Positions 36,377 to 45,365 are shown, counted from the stretch's first letter. The stretch: 64,000 bases of DNA from Planctomycetota bacterium (GCA_008501825.1 QQUA01000002.1:62001-126000); one strand, 5' to 3'. Notes: generated by a model from the letters alone, not told the origin. Numbers and translations: made by a program.

Positions 36377-36396
36377 CACCGCTTTGGATTGCGGTG
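36377..36396. repeat. Inverted repeat in the gap before the oxidoreductase
   Basis: CACCGC (36377-36382) and GCGGTG (36391-36396), loop of 8. It lies downstream of the WD40-like gene (which ends at 36474) and upstream of the Gfo/Idh gene start. Without a T-tract it is only a weak terminator candidate. Confidence 0.3.
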
Positions 36397-36473
36397 AAAA
36401 TCCACCTCCTTCGGCCATCCCCCACCCCTTCAATGGGCTGGCCGAACTCAAGCCGGCCTCACACTTCTCCAGG

Positions 36474-38069
36474 TTATTGGAGTACCACTACGTTAGTCGT
36501 TAGGCAAGCGGCCACGTCAACCACCTGGACACTCAAGCCGCAAGCGCCTGAAGGTGCGAAAAAGTGGAGATTGGCGTCTCCTGAATTATCCGCAGTCAGC
36601 AGGGAAGCTAAAGTTGGCGAGGCGAGATCCACCACCAAACCTTGGCATGGAGGGTTCGGATTGGTGAAAGAACCAGGCTGCCCATAGATCACCGCAAGTA
36701 GGCCATGGGGAGAAGCTCCGTCCACCCAAAGGTCCATGGTTCCCGGGCAAGCACCGGAAGTCGCCAAGCTGGGAATACCGTCACCCCGATCCCGGAGATA
36801 AATGTCTCCAAAGCCGTTGGTATCGTCGGGCACGAAGGCCGAGCCGCTGTCAAAGCTAACAAACTTCCCTTCCTCGGAGATGGAAACGCTATGGTTGCCC
36901 ATATTGCCTTGAATGCCGTCCGTATCCACACTGGCTCTTCTGGTCAAGCCGGTGTGCCTGTCATAAACAAATACGTCCGAAGTATTGTTGGCGTCGTCCG
37001 GTACAAGATTGCTTGAATCACTGCTAAAAGCAACGTGGCGGCCGTCCGCCGAAATGGCAGGCTCCCTGCTGTCGGATATGCCTTGAGTTCCTTGGGAATT
37101 CAAACTGACCATGGAAGTAACTCCATTGCTTCGATCATGAACGAAAATGTCATATCGAAGATTGTTGTCTCCTGGTGCCAAATTGGTGGCCAAACTTTCG
37201 AAGGCGATCAGGTTTCCGTCTGCAGAAATGGAGGGGAAGTTACTCCAGTTGTCCGCAAGTCCACCATTGGAGTCCATGCTAACCAGGGAAGTTTCATTGT
37301 TTTGACGGTCGTGTACGAATATGTCCCAAAACCCGTTGGTATCGTTGGGAACCAGACTATCGGATTCGCTTCGAAAGGCGACGAAACGACCGTCGGCGGA
37401 AATGGTTGCCTCAACACTGAAACCAAGTCCTTCGGCCCCGAGAGAGTCGACGCTAACTCGTTCCGTGACTTGAGTCTGCCGGTCGTGGACAAAGATATCC
37501 CAAGTCCAATTGTTGTCGCCGGCAACCAGATTGTTTGACCAACTCTCAAAAGCCACGAATCTTCCGTCGGCCGAGATCGCCGGATAAAAGGACCAGTAGG
37601 CGCCTTGTACCCCTCCGGAATCAACGCTGACTCTCTCGGTTTGACCACTTTGCAGGTCGCGGACGAAGATATCTGCGACCCCATTCGTATCTCCAGGAAC
37701 CAGGTTGCTGGCTTCGCTGTGAAATGCCACATAGCGGCCGTCAGCGGAAAGAGCCGGAGCATAGCAGGCACCGTTGCCCAGCACCCCGTTGGAATCCACG
37801 CTGGCGCAGACAGTGGTTCCAAGCTGGCGGTCGCGAACAAAAATGTCCCTCACGCCATTGTTATCGGCGGAAATTAAATTGCTGGCAACGCTTTCAAAGG
37901 CGACGAAACGGGCGTCTGCGGACAGGGAAGATTCCCCACTATGCCAATCCCCTTCTGCGCCAGAATTCGCCAGGCTAACGCGGCTCGTACTCTGTCCGAA
38001 CCCAGGGCAAAAAAAGGCCGCGGCTTCCAGCAAGACGGGGATGAGGACGATGTAACGTCGCAAGCTCAT
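36474..38069 (-). CDS. Secreted WD40/TolB-like seven-bladed propeller, type B C-terminal module
   Basis: 531 residues; signal peptide 1-26 (YIVLIPVLLEAAAFFCPGFGQ). Seven near-identical repeats of about 58 residues follow, each with SADGRFVAFES, NLVPGDNN and DIFVHDRQ words, as in PD40/TolB-type propellers. The C-terminal 100 residues (GACPGTMDLWVDGASPHGLL to VQVVDVAACLTTNVVVLQ) are the type B module shared with several other propellers here. It lies 102 bp downstream of a PPC-TPR-CHAT gene on the same strand. Role unknown; the repeats are so alike that they probably arose by recent internal duplication. Confidence 0.85.
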   Translation of the reverse strand: MSLRRYIVLIPVLLEAAAFFCPGFGQSTSRVSLANSGAEGDWHSGESSLSADARFVAFESVASNLISADNNGVRDIFVRDRQLGTTVCASVDSNGVLGNGACYAPALSADGRYVAFHSEASNLVPGDTNGVADIFVRDLQSGQTERVSVDSGGVQGAYWSFYPAISADGRFVAFESWSNNLVAGDNNWTWDIFVHDRQTQVTERVSVDSLGAEGLGFSVEATISADGRFVAFRSESDSLVPNDTNGFWDIFVHDRQNNETSLVSMDSNGGLADNWSNFPSISADGNLIAFESLATNLAPGDNNLRYDIFVHDRSNGVTSMVSLNSQGTQGISDSREPAISADGRHVAFSSDSSNLVPDDANNTSDVFVYDRHTGLTRRASVDTDGIQGNMGNHSVSISEEGKFVSFDSGSAFVPDDTNGFGDIYLRDRGDGIPSLATSGACPGTMDLWVDGASPHGLLAVIYGQPGSFTNPNPPCQGLVVDLASPTLASLLTADNSGDANLHFFAPSGACGLSVQVVDVAACLTTNVVVLQ

Positions 38070-38171
38070 GCTTACATCCTAAGTACCGGGTCAAGCCTAT
38101 GAGTTGAGCTTGAAGCGCTGCCGCCTGCAATGCCCAGCAGTCACGCGTGTATCAGCCTTTTCATTAACCAA

Positions 38172-41100
38172 TTAGTTCCAATCCCCACTGAGAACGAAGG
38201 CACCCCAAGTGGCGGGGCGGCCGTCTCCCCCGTAGCGAGCCCGATTCTCCCTGAGCAACCGAAGTTTGGCTTGATGGAGAGCTTCGTTCTTCGCCATTCC
38301 GAGGATCCAGTAGTTTTCATAAAACCAGTTCATCAGCATCGCGGTAGCTTGATCATCTACTTTCCAAAGAGAGCTGACTACCGTTTTCGCTCCTGCGACT
38401 TCGAAAGCACGGCGCAAGGACATCATTCCTTCTCCGGCCCGTTCGCTTCCCAAGCCGGTTTCACAGGCGGAAAGGACCGCCAAATCGCACAGGCTCAAGT
38501 CCAAATGCTGAATTTCTTCAGCGGATAAGTAGCCGTCGTCCCGGTCCGGGTCGGGCTCGAGATTCACTCCCGCGAAGACCAGACCGGACAGCAATCCAGG
38601 CAAGAGGCCCACGGCATATTCTTGTTCGAAGAGGGAGAATTCTTCATCAGGATTGCTTCCACTGAGATCTGCTGAAAAAGATGGAAGATGCTCAGGTTCA
38701 AAATATCCATGGGTGGCAAAGTGTACGTAACGCTTTCCGGAAACTTCCGTTCTCACTCTCTCTTCAGATGCTTTTTTCCCGCGCAGGACGGTCAGAGGCA
38801 GGTTCCATTGCAAGCGATCGCCATGGAGGCTTTGAATTTGGTCCAGCTCCGCTGCTGTCGCCGCCAGGCTGCTCCAAGTATCTCCAACCTTGGCGCGAAC
38901 GGAGTTGGAAAGCGGATTTCTTACCCCGTCAGCCTCGCGGTCAAAATAATCCACGTCCCCCACGGCCAAAATCGCACCCTCTCGATCGGAATCCATCGGA
39001 TCGGCGCTAAGCAGGCGAGTGGCATCCGACACATAAATAAAGCGAAATCGCTCCAACAGGTAATTACCGTCTAAATCCTGCAAAACTCCGAATGGAATCT
39101 CACCAATGAAACCATCCGGACTAACGATCACCGTAGATGCGCCCTCCGTCTCATTCGCCAATGGTTGCCAAATTCGCTTGAACAAACCCGTTTCGGAAGC
39201 TGCCTCGCGAGGGATCAAAGCACCCCCTCCGCGAGTACCGATGGAATTAGAGGAGGCAAAGGAAAGCTCCAGCAATTCGGTCCGCTTTCCGAGATTGATC
39301 AATTTGGGCGGCTCGCTGGATGTAATCACCCAGGCGAAAACCCAATAATTGGTAAAAAAATCCAGCAAAACTGCGTCCTCGGGAATACACGCCTGCAATT
39401 CTTTCAGACTGGGAGTTCTCAGCAGTTCATCAAGCCCCAGGGCTCGGTTTACCTCTCTCTCCAGCCGCAACCTCTCCTGTCGCAAATGCCCGACTTGTTC
39501 CTCAAACCCTTCCGGTCGGCTGTCAACCGGCTGGCGGAGTTGGTCACTCAGTTGCTTGGCAAGAAAGCGAATCTGATCTCGCTTGAGCTTGACGTCATCC
39601 AACTCCTCGTTTCTAGATATCTTCAATCCGGCGGCCTGAAGCCGGGTCGCCTTTCCTTTCCATTGCAGGTAAAGCTCGTAACCGCTTTCAAGCGGCGCAG
39701 GATCCATGTACTGTAAAGTTTTCATCAAGCGGTATGGATTTGCATTCACTTCGAGCAAGCGTATTCGGCCGGCTTCGGACATAGTCGGGAGCTCGTGATC
39801 AAGTTTGGCAAGCGTACCCTTCAAAACTCGCACCCTATACGGATATGCCTCTTCGTAACGCCCCATGTTGTAATACAACCCGCCCAGGTTATCCACGAAT
39901 CTTAATGTATCCGGATCGTCCTCACTAAACAGGTTTTCCCGATCCTTGAGCACTTGTTTCAGCAGTTCTACCGCCTCTTCTGATCGGTCGCTCTCGTGGT
40001 AAAGAACCGCAATTGCACTCAAACTTCGAATGGTATCCGGGTGGGTAGTTCCCAAGACACGAGTGCGGATCTCCAATGCCTCTTGAATTAGCTCAAGCGC
40101 CTTATCATTTTGCCATTGTTTCCAAAAAACGATCCCCAGTCCGTGAATAGTATCAGCAACCTTCGGATGATCATTCCCAAGAACACCTCTTCGAATGTCG
40201 AGAGCTTGACGAAATTTGACTTCAGCCAGCTCGTACATGGCTTCGTCCTGTAAACATTCCGCAAGATTGTTCAAGCCGGTAGCCACTTGGGGGTGGCGAT
40301 CTCCCAACTCCTTCATTCGAACTTCCACGACCCGTTCCAGCATCGGCAGCGCTTCCCTGGTCATTCCTTGCTTCATCAGGAGCATGGCTAAATTGTTCAA
40401 GGAAGTCATGGTGAGCAGACTGTCGGCTCCGAAGTTCTTTTCTCGAATGGCATGCGCCCTTTCGATCAATTCCCTGGCCCTTTCATAGAGGCCCTCATTT
40501 TCCAAGGTCAGAGCCAAAGCTTCCATCGAAATTGCGGTGACCGGATGATCGGGTCCGAGCAATTCTTCACGGATTTCCAGCGATCTTTCAAACATGTCGC
40601 GCGCTTCAGGATATTGACCAAGGCGCGAAATTACCCCGGCAAGATTGCTCAAAGCCGAAGCCACTTCAGGATGCATTTCTCCCAATGCCTGTTTCCGAGC
40701 CTGAAGAACTTCCTCCAATAAGGGGCGAGCCAGATCGGATCGCCCCATATCCCGATGAGTGATCGCCAGGTTGTTCAAAATGGTCATGGTGACGCCATGC
40801 TCCGGACCATAGACCTTTTTAGTCACTTCTAAAATCTTCTGATATGAGGCCAATGCCTGATCGAACTCGGCCAATCCATAGTGCAGCATGGCCAGGCTGT
40901 TAAGTGAAGCAATGGTTTCGTGAGCTTCCGGTCCCAATTTCTTTTCATTGATTTCCAATGACCGGCTCAGAGGTTCTTTCGCCTCTCGATAACGCTCGGT
41001 ACGACAGTAATGGGAACCAAGCTTGTAGTAAATCCGCCCCATGTCGGTAGAATCCGGCTCCAGCAATTTCTTTCGAATCTCCAGAGCTCGAAGGTACTTC

Positions 41101-41816
41101 TCTTCGGCCATCTGATATTCACCAAGACTTTCCAACAAGTCACCGTATTTGATGAGCACTGTGGCAATATCAACATGTTCAGAGCCATAGGCTTCCTTCA
41201 ACCAAGCCAGAGTTTTTTCATAGGATTCTTTTGCCTCTCGAAGCATACCCGCATCTTCGTAGAGACCCGACAGAAAGTCGCTTGCTGAAATTAACAGGGA
41301 TAGATCCAGCTCTTCCTTACCCTCAAGATACTCCACCTTTTGGATCGCATCGCGAATCGACGAGGCCAGCCATTCCTCATCCGTTTGATCCGGGGCCTTT
41401 CCCGATTGCAACTTGATTTCGAAAGAACCTCGCCTTCCATGCAAGGCGCAAGCATATAAGCGATACTCCACTTTGGCTTCCAATTCAACCTGGAGACGGG
41501 AGTGGGTTCCAATCCATCCATCATCATCTTCAGCCAGAAGCTTGCCATCCTCTTGTCGCAAAATCAGATAGGTATCGAAATCAAAAGATCGCATCTCAAT
41601 GAAATAGGACCCTGCTTCATCCACCGAGAGCAGATACTCCAAACCGACGACCGGCGTCGAAGATAGCCCATCCGCCAAAGTCGGGGTTTGGATCTCCTTC
41701 GCGCCATCCTTAAGGTGCCCTTGAACTGATTGCCCCGGCTTCAGGTAACGATCAGGTGCCGCTTCATGCTGCAATTCCGGCAGAAGCAAAGGGAGAGCAA
41801 GGGTAATCAGCCACAT
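38172..41816 (-). CDS. Exported PPC-TPR-CHAT caspase-like protease
   Basis: 1214 residues, the longest of the set. Signal peptide MWLITLALPLLLPELQ. PPC-like domain at about 40-140 (YFIEMRSFDFDTYLILRQED, LYACALHGRRGSFEIKL). About twelve TPRs of 42 residues from about 165 to 690. CHAT domain with His near 1034 (HFATHGYF) and Cys near 1118 (LSACETGLGSERAGEG), ending TWGAFVLSGDWN. The linker between TPRs and CHAT (LPTMSEAGRIRLL, YLQWKGKATRLQAAG) matches that of the paralogue at 28.0 kb closely. A WD40-like propeller gene follows on the same strand, so co-expression is possible. Confidence 0.9.
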   Translation of the reverse strand: MWLITLALPLLLPELQHEAAPDRYLKPGQSVQGHLKDGAKEIQTPTLADGLSSTPVVGLEYLLSVDEAGSYFIEMRSFDFDTYLILRQEDGKLLAEDDDGWIGTHSRLQVELEAKVEYRLYACALHGRRGSFEIKLQSGKAPDQTDEEWLASSIRDAIQKVEYLEGKEELDLSLLISASDFLSGLYEDAGMLREAKESYEKTLAWLKEAYGSEHVDIATVLIKYGDLLESLGEYQMAEEKYLRALEIRKKLLEPDSTDMGRIYYKLGSHYCRTERYREAKEPLSRSLEINEKKLGPEAHETIASLNSLAMLHYGLAEFDQALASYQKILEVTKKVYGPEHGVTMTILNNLAITHRDMGRSDLARPLLEEVLQARKQALGEMHPEVASALSNLAGVISRLGQYPEARDMFERSLEIREELLGPDHPVTAISMEALALTLENEGLYERARELIERAHAIREKNFGADSLLTMTSLNNLAMLLMKQGMTREALPMLERVVEVRMKELGDRHPQVATGLNNLAECLQDEAMYELAEVKFRQALDIRRGVLGNDHPKVADTIHGLGIVFWKQWQNDKALELIQEALEIRTRVLGTTHPDTIRSLSAIAVLYHESDRSEEAVELLKQVLKDRENLFSEDDPDTLRFVDNLGGLYYNMGRYEEAYPYRVRVLKGTLAKLDHELPTMSEAGRIRLLEVNANPYRLMKTLQYMDPAPLESGYELYLQWKGKATRLQAAGLKISRNEELDDVKLKRDQIRFLAKQLSDQLRQPVDSRPEGFEEQVGHLRQERLRLEREVNRALGLDELLRTPSLKELQACIPEDAVLLDFFTNYWVFAWVITSSEPPKLINLGKRTELLELSFASSNSIGTRGGGALIPREAASETGLFKRIWQPLANETEGASTVIVSPDGFIGEIPFGVLQDLDGNYLLERFRFIYVSDATRLLSADPMDSDREGAILAVGDVDYFDREADGVRNPLSNSVRAKVGDTWSSLAATAAELDQIQSLHGDRLQWNLPLTVLRGKKASEERVRTEVSGKRYVHFATHGYFEPEHLPSFSADLSGSNPDEEFSLFEQEYAVGLLPGLLSGLVFAGVNLEPDPDRDDGYLSAEEIQHLDLSLCDLAVLSACETGLGSERAGEGMMSLRRAFEVAGAKTVVSSLWKVDDQATAMLMNWFYENYWILGMAKNEALHQAKLRLLRENRARYGGDGRPATWGAFVLSGDWN

Positions 41817-41908
41817 CCTGAACCCAGCCTACCGAATAGCACAAGTTAGATTCCAATATCCGATCTAGTGAACCAAGCCCACAATTTCGCCCGAAATTGA
41901 ATGTTTTT

Positions 41909-42649
41909 CTACTGCGTCTCTTTCAATGCTTCGGCCTCGCGCTTTTTGCGTCCCCGAAGAGGTCGCATTTCTCGCAGGTGAGGAGGGACCTCATTTCGTG
42001 AACTCAGCCAAATCGGGCCGATTCGGCGACAAGTTAAAAGGAATTGAGGCACAAAAGAATAGCGATCATGCAGCCTTTTCGCCGCCAGATTAACACTGTC
42101 ATAGTAGGTCAGCACTTGGTTCTTGCCGAATTCCGACTCCAGGCGGCTGAACAACCAATTCATGCCCAGGAGGGCGATGCCTTTGCCCCTCCAATCATTG
42201 ACGGTAAACCCTTCAAACCAGTAAATCCCCTGTTCTCCCGGGTCAAATACGAACCGGTAGCGAGGGTGGCGATAGGACGTAGTGTAGAAAGGAGCCATTC
42301 CGACCAACTCTCCGTCTACAAAACCGATAACCGCATGGAATTGGGGATCCTGAATTCGGCTGGCAAAGCTTTCCTTCAATGGATCCCAAACCGGACCCCG
42401 AAAAAATTTCACATCCTCTGGAACGGCTAATCGAATTCGAAGCTTTTCCGCATAGTGCCGTGGCAAATCTTGAACGGGCATGCGGTTATCCCGCAAACAA
42501 ACCACCATCTCATGCTTTTCATAACAAAACCGCCGAAACAGCCGCTTTAGGGCCGACGCAGCCTGGCGCACGGGAAATAGGACTCCGTCCTCGGCGAAAA
42601 GCCGAGACGATCTCACTTGAGGGGGTAACACATGACGCTTTCCCAGCAT
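41909..42649 (-). CDS. GNAT-family N-acetyltransferase
   Basis: 246 residues. The GNAT core is visible from about residue 70: LRIRLAVPEDVKFF, HAVIGFVDGELVGMAPFYT, then the acetyl-CoA motif VNDWRGKGIALLGMNWLF (R-x-x-G-x-A) and YYDSVNLAAKRLHDRYSF as the last helix and strand. The first 65 residues are basic and not part of the domain, so the true start could be one of the internal Met codons (Met48 at MVVCLRDNRM or Met57). Substrate unknown. It stands alone between a CHAT gene and a streptogramin-lyase-like gene. Confidence 0.8.
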   Translation of the reverse strand: MLGKRHVLPPQVRSSRLFAEDGVLFPVRQAASALKRLFRRFCYEKHEMVVCLRDNRMPVQDLPRHYAEKLRIRLAVPEDVKFFRGPVWDPLKESFASRIQDPQFHAVIGFVDGELVGMAPFYTTSYRHPRYRFVFDPGEQGIYWFEGFTVNDWRGKGIALLGMNWLFSRLESEFGKNQVLTYYDSVNLAAKRLHDRYSFVPQFLLTCRRIGPIWLSSRNEVPPHLREMRPLRGRKKREAEALKETQ

Positions 42650-42768
42650 CTAGGGGTTCTCATGGGGGGACACGGAAAGCCTCCCTGCCCCCTAGGCTAT
42701 TTCGGCACATAGGAAGGCCCGCCAGGAGGCTAAAGGCTAGAAATTTTACCTCAAGCTTCTGGAACGGG

Positions 42769-42789
42769 CCGATCAAATTTTTTGACCGG
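42769..42789. terminator. Near-palindrome after the lyase-like gene
   Basis: CCGATCAAA (42769-42777) and TTTGACCGG (42781-42789) pair at 8 of 9 positions around TTT. It lies 104 bp past the stop of the minus-strand gene ending at 42893 and before the next gene start at 42649, so it may end that transcript. The rest of the 42650-42892 gap shows nothing I can identify. Confidence 0.35.
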
Positions 42790-42892
42790 AAACCTTCCCT
42801 TCCCCCTATTCCTGAACACCTTGCACCAACCAGCCCTCCTCTTAAGAAAGCCCTGAGCCGGGCTTCGAAATGGCACTGGTTGGGTTCCGACC

Positions 42893-44407
42893 TTAGGGGA
42901 CCCGCTTGAAAAGGCCGATCCGCTGGCGCCAGAACTCGGAAAACCAAATGTCTTGAGTCACCGGATCGATAGCAATTCCCGCGGCGGAAGGTGCATCATC
43001 CAGGTCGAACTCAGCCAGGGAAGGAAGCAGGACCATGGCCGCTCCATCAGCGGTCACGAAGCCAAGGGTAGCGGTGGAATCCAGTTGGTCCCTGCCGGTG
43101 TGTTGGGTAAACCAAAGCCGCCCTTCCCCATCAAAGGCGATCGAGTGCATTTGATGATGCTCCAAATCCACATCAGGAACGACGATCTCGCCTATACACG
43201 GGTTCCGGCCTTGGGCATTCAACTGCAAGCAAGCCGGATCCCCCAGTCGACTGATTCGAAATCGCCCGACGGTGCTATCGAAAAACTCGCAAAAGAAAAC
43301 ATCGTCATTGGGGCCGAGCAGGATTTGCCATGGTCCGGAGCCGACAACCCAAACCGGAGGCGCGGTACCTATGGCCGCAGGCAAGGGGAACTCCTCGATC
43401 AATCCGGTCTCAGGCTTCAATCTGCCAATGGCGTTGCCCCAATATGCGGTGTACCAAATGTCCCCATTAGGATGGACTAAAAGATGGGCGGGCTGGCTGG
43501 TTGGATTGGGCAGCTCAAAGACTTGCCAACAATCGGAAATGGGGTTGCCCGGCCGGCAGATCTGATTTTTCAAGGAGACATCAAAGGCAAAATGATTATC
43601 CCACGGAAGCTGCTCGGGATCGAAGCTGGCAATTTTGGCTCCGGAGGTCAAACCGCCATTCGTCACCCACATGCGTCCACGGGCCGAATCCCAAGCCAGG
43701 CCGATCGCTTCATTCCAATCGCCTGGTAAGTTGTAAACCCGATATTCGGTACCTGCCGGAGCCGCAGGGTCGTAACAAACGACTCGACTGTGGTTCGGAT
43801 GTGCGCCGGAATAAAGGTAGCCCCCACCCTGACTGAACCACACCCTTCCTTGAGGGTCGACCAAAATGTCTTCCCCAAGAGAACTGGTTTGCGTCCGATG
43901 GTCGGAAAAGATAGTGGAAGCGAAGGGTCCGGGGTTCGGCGGTTTTGGAATGGGCAAGCCGGTCACGGATCCAACCGCCGGATCCAACATTTGGAAATCG
44001 AGGTGGAATTCCTGATTAACCCAAACTCGGTGATCCGGCCCTACCGTTATGGCCAAAGGGGAGGCATTGGTTCCTGGGGTCGGTGGAATGTCAAACCACT
44101 GGTATTCAAAAACATCCACTTTTAAAAACGGTGAAATCCCAAGGGGAGTATGAACTCGGATCCTTCCGCTTCTGGCATCGTCCGGCACGTCCAATTGGAT
44201 CAAATCGTCCCTCCATTCCAAGACCTTGGGATCGGTGGAAGGCAGACGAAAGGAATTGCCGCCATACTGGATCTCCAAAAAGCTACCCGTACCCGGGTTT
44301 CCGAATCCAACTCCGGGAAGATCAAGCGAAACCCCCGCAAGGGCTGCACTCTCCGGAAGGTCGAATTTGGGAGTCTGAGCCAGGCTGAGGATCAGGAGTC
44401 CGATCAT
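42893..44407 (-). CDS. Secreted Vgb/NHL-like propeller (streptogramin-lyase-like fold)
   Basis: 504 residues. A short N-terminal hydrophobic segment (MIGLLILSLAQTP) serves as signal. Residues about 20-120 look like an IPT/TIG domain (LAGVSLDLPGVGFGNPGTGS). The remainder is a propeller with the repeated words of virginiamycin-B-lyase-like proteins: GPDHRVWVNQ, DPQGRVWFSQGG, HPNGDIWYTAYWGNAIGRL, DGEGRLWFTQH. The family fold binds diverse ligands, and a true streptogramin lyase is unlikely given the TIG domain and secretion. It is divergent from the OmpH-like/TetR unit, with 412 bp in between. Confidence 0.75.
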   Translation of the reverse strand: MIGLLILSLAQTPKFDLPESAALAGVSLDLPGVGFGNPGTGSFLEIQYGGNSFRLPSTDPKVLEWRDDLIQLDVPDDARSGRIRVHTPLGISPFLKVDVFEYQWFDIPPTPGTNASPLAITVGPDHRVWVNQEFHLDFQMLDPAVGSVTGLPIPKPPNPGPFASTIFSDHRTQTSSLGEDILVDPQGRVWFSQGGGYLYSGAHPNHSRVVCYDPAAPAGTEYRVYNLPGDWNEAIGLAWDSARGRMWVTNGGLTSGAKIASFDPEQLPWDNHFAFDVSLKNQICRPGNPISDCWQVFELPNPTSQPAHLLVHPNGDIWYTAYWGNAIGRLKPETGLIEEFPLPAAIGTAPPVWVVGSGPWQILLGPNDDVFFCEFFDSTVGRFRISRLGDPACLQLNAQGRNPCIGEIVVPDVDLEHHQMHSIAFDGEGRLWFTQHTGRDQLDSTATLGFVTADGAAMVLLPSLAEFDLDDAPSAAGIAIDPVTQDIWFSEFWRQRIGLFKRVP

Positions 44408-44819
44408 GGCGGATTACCGGTATGGAGAGCAGGGTTCGGCTTTCAGGAAAGCCTCTTCCCATCTTAAGGATGACCTGCAGGCCGCCCTCGGTCTTCCAAA
44501 ATTCAAGCAGATCGCTGATGGCCGGCGCACGGTTTGCATCACGCCACTGACGCCTTGCCTCTGGATTGGACTCACTGATTACGCCGATTCGGCCGCGGCT
44601 TCATCCTGGAGAAGCCAGGATTAATCTCCCTAAGAGATTTAAATAAAAAGACTTAGTTGGATTCATCAAGCCCTGGAGCACCACCACTGGGCAGGTTTTT
44701 CGACTCCGCATCCCAAAAAAGGCTTTCTTGACCGGGTTTTGTAAGTATATACTTACGTTTCCTTGGGAGGCCCCTCCCAGCAAGACATCTCGCTCCGCGA
44801 AAAACCGTTAAGAAACACG
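44408..44819. other. 412-bp divergent intergenic region with hairpins
   Basis: Besides the palindrome at 44741, it holds two adjacent hairpins: TCCTGG-AGAAG-CCAGGA (44604-44620) and AATCTC-CCTAA-GAGATT (44623-44639), the latter followed by an A-rich tract (TTAAATAAAAAG). An open frame at 44406-44624 has no ribosome site and no coding character. The hairpins could be an attenuator or the end of an untranslated RNA; no gene is evident. Confidence 0.4.
44741..44756. promoter_or_regulatory. Perfect 16-bp palindrome, probable TetR operator
   Basis: GTAAGTAT-ATACTTAC is a perfect palindrome. It contains TATACT (44748-44753), a good -10 box, with TTGACC upstream at 44728-44733 although the spacing is short (14 bp). 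It lies 64 bp before the OmpH-like gene, which is followed by a TetR gene, so autoregulation of the pair is the natural reading. Confidence 0.65.
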
Positions 44820-45365
44820 ATGCACAAGTTCCTAGCAGCATGCGCGGCCTTGGTGGCGGGATCATTCATCCTGCCCCTCGCCCTTCAGGCCCAAGAGACC
44901 GCCGAGGCAGCTTCCAAATCGGAGTTGCGGGTCGGGACTTTCGATTCCCGCGTGTTGGCCATCGCCTACTACCGTTCCCAGGAGTTTCAACAGTACGTAG
45001 ATGGAATCCGGGCTCGGCACGATCAAGCCAAAACCAAAGGAGACGAAGAAACGGCCGAGAAACTGGCCTCAATGATGACGGAAAAGCAACGCCATATCCA
45101 TCATCAAGGTTTCGGAACGGCTCCGATCCCCGAGATTCTGGAGAAAATCCAAGATGACCTCGAGGCGGTCGCCCAAAGTGCAGGAGTGGACGTCCTGGTC
45201 GGAAAATGGGATCTGGTGTACACCGCTCCCGATTGTGACTTTAAGGATGTTTCCTTGCTCATGGCAGATGCATTCCATCCTGACGAAAAAACTCTCAAAG
45301 TCCTCAAAGACATCTTGGAAACCGAGCCCGTTTCCAGCGAGGAGTTGGATCGCCACGATCATTAA
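44820..45365 (+). CDS. Periplasmic OmpH/Skp-like protein, weak similarity
   Basis: 181 residues from the ATG at 44820 with a signal peptide (LAACAALVAGSFILPLALQAQ); the frame is open 19 codons further. The mature start VGTFDSRVLAIAYYRSQEFQ resembles the first strand and helix of OmpH/Skp chaperones, followed by a charged helix (ARHDQAKTKGDEETAEKLA) and LEKIQDDLEAVAQSAGVDVL with the closing strand LVYTAPDCDFKDVSLLMADA, again as in OmpH. The central coiled coil is much shorter than in real Skp, so chaperone function is uncertain. It is 52 bp upstream of a TetR gene and behind a perfect palindrome. Confidence 0.65.
   Translation: MHKFLAACAALVAGSFILPLALQAQETAEAASKSELRVGTFDSRVLAIAYYRSQEFQQYVDGIRARHDQAKTKGDEETAEKLASMMTEKQRHIHHQGFGTAPIPEILEKIQDDLEAVAQSAGVDVLVGKWDLVYTAPDCDFKDVSLLMADAFHPDEKTLKVLKDILETEPVSSEELDRHDH

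Noticed and set aside
22670..41816. TPR-CHAT proteins as part of a type III-E CRISPR (craspase-like) system
   Set aside because: No Cas gene, no repeat-spacer array and no RNA-binding protein is present, and these proteins carry signal peptides, which does not suit a cytosolic RNA-guided complex.
42893..44407. True streptogramin (virginiamycin B) lyase resistance gene
   Set aside because: The propeller words match the family, but the protein is exported, much longer and has a TIG-like domain, so a resistance role is unsupported.
44406..44624. 72-codon frame in the divergent gap
   Set aside because: No ribosome site, covers the start of the neighbouring gene and hairpin DNA, and the composition is not protein-like.
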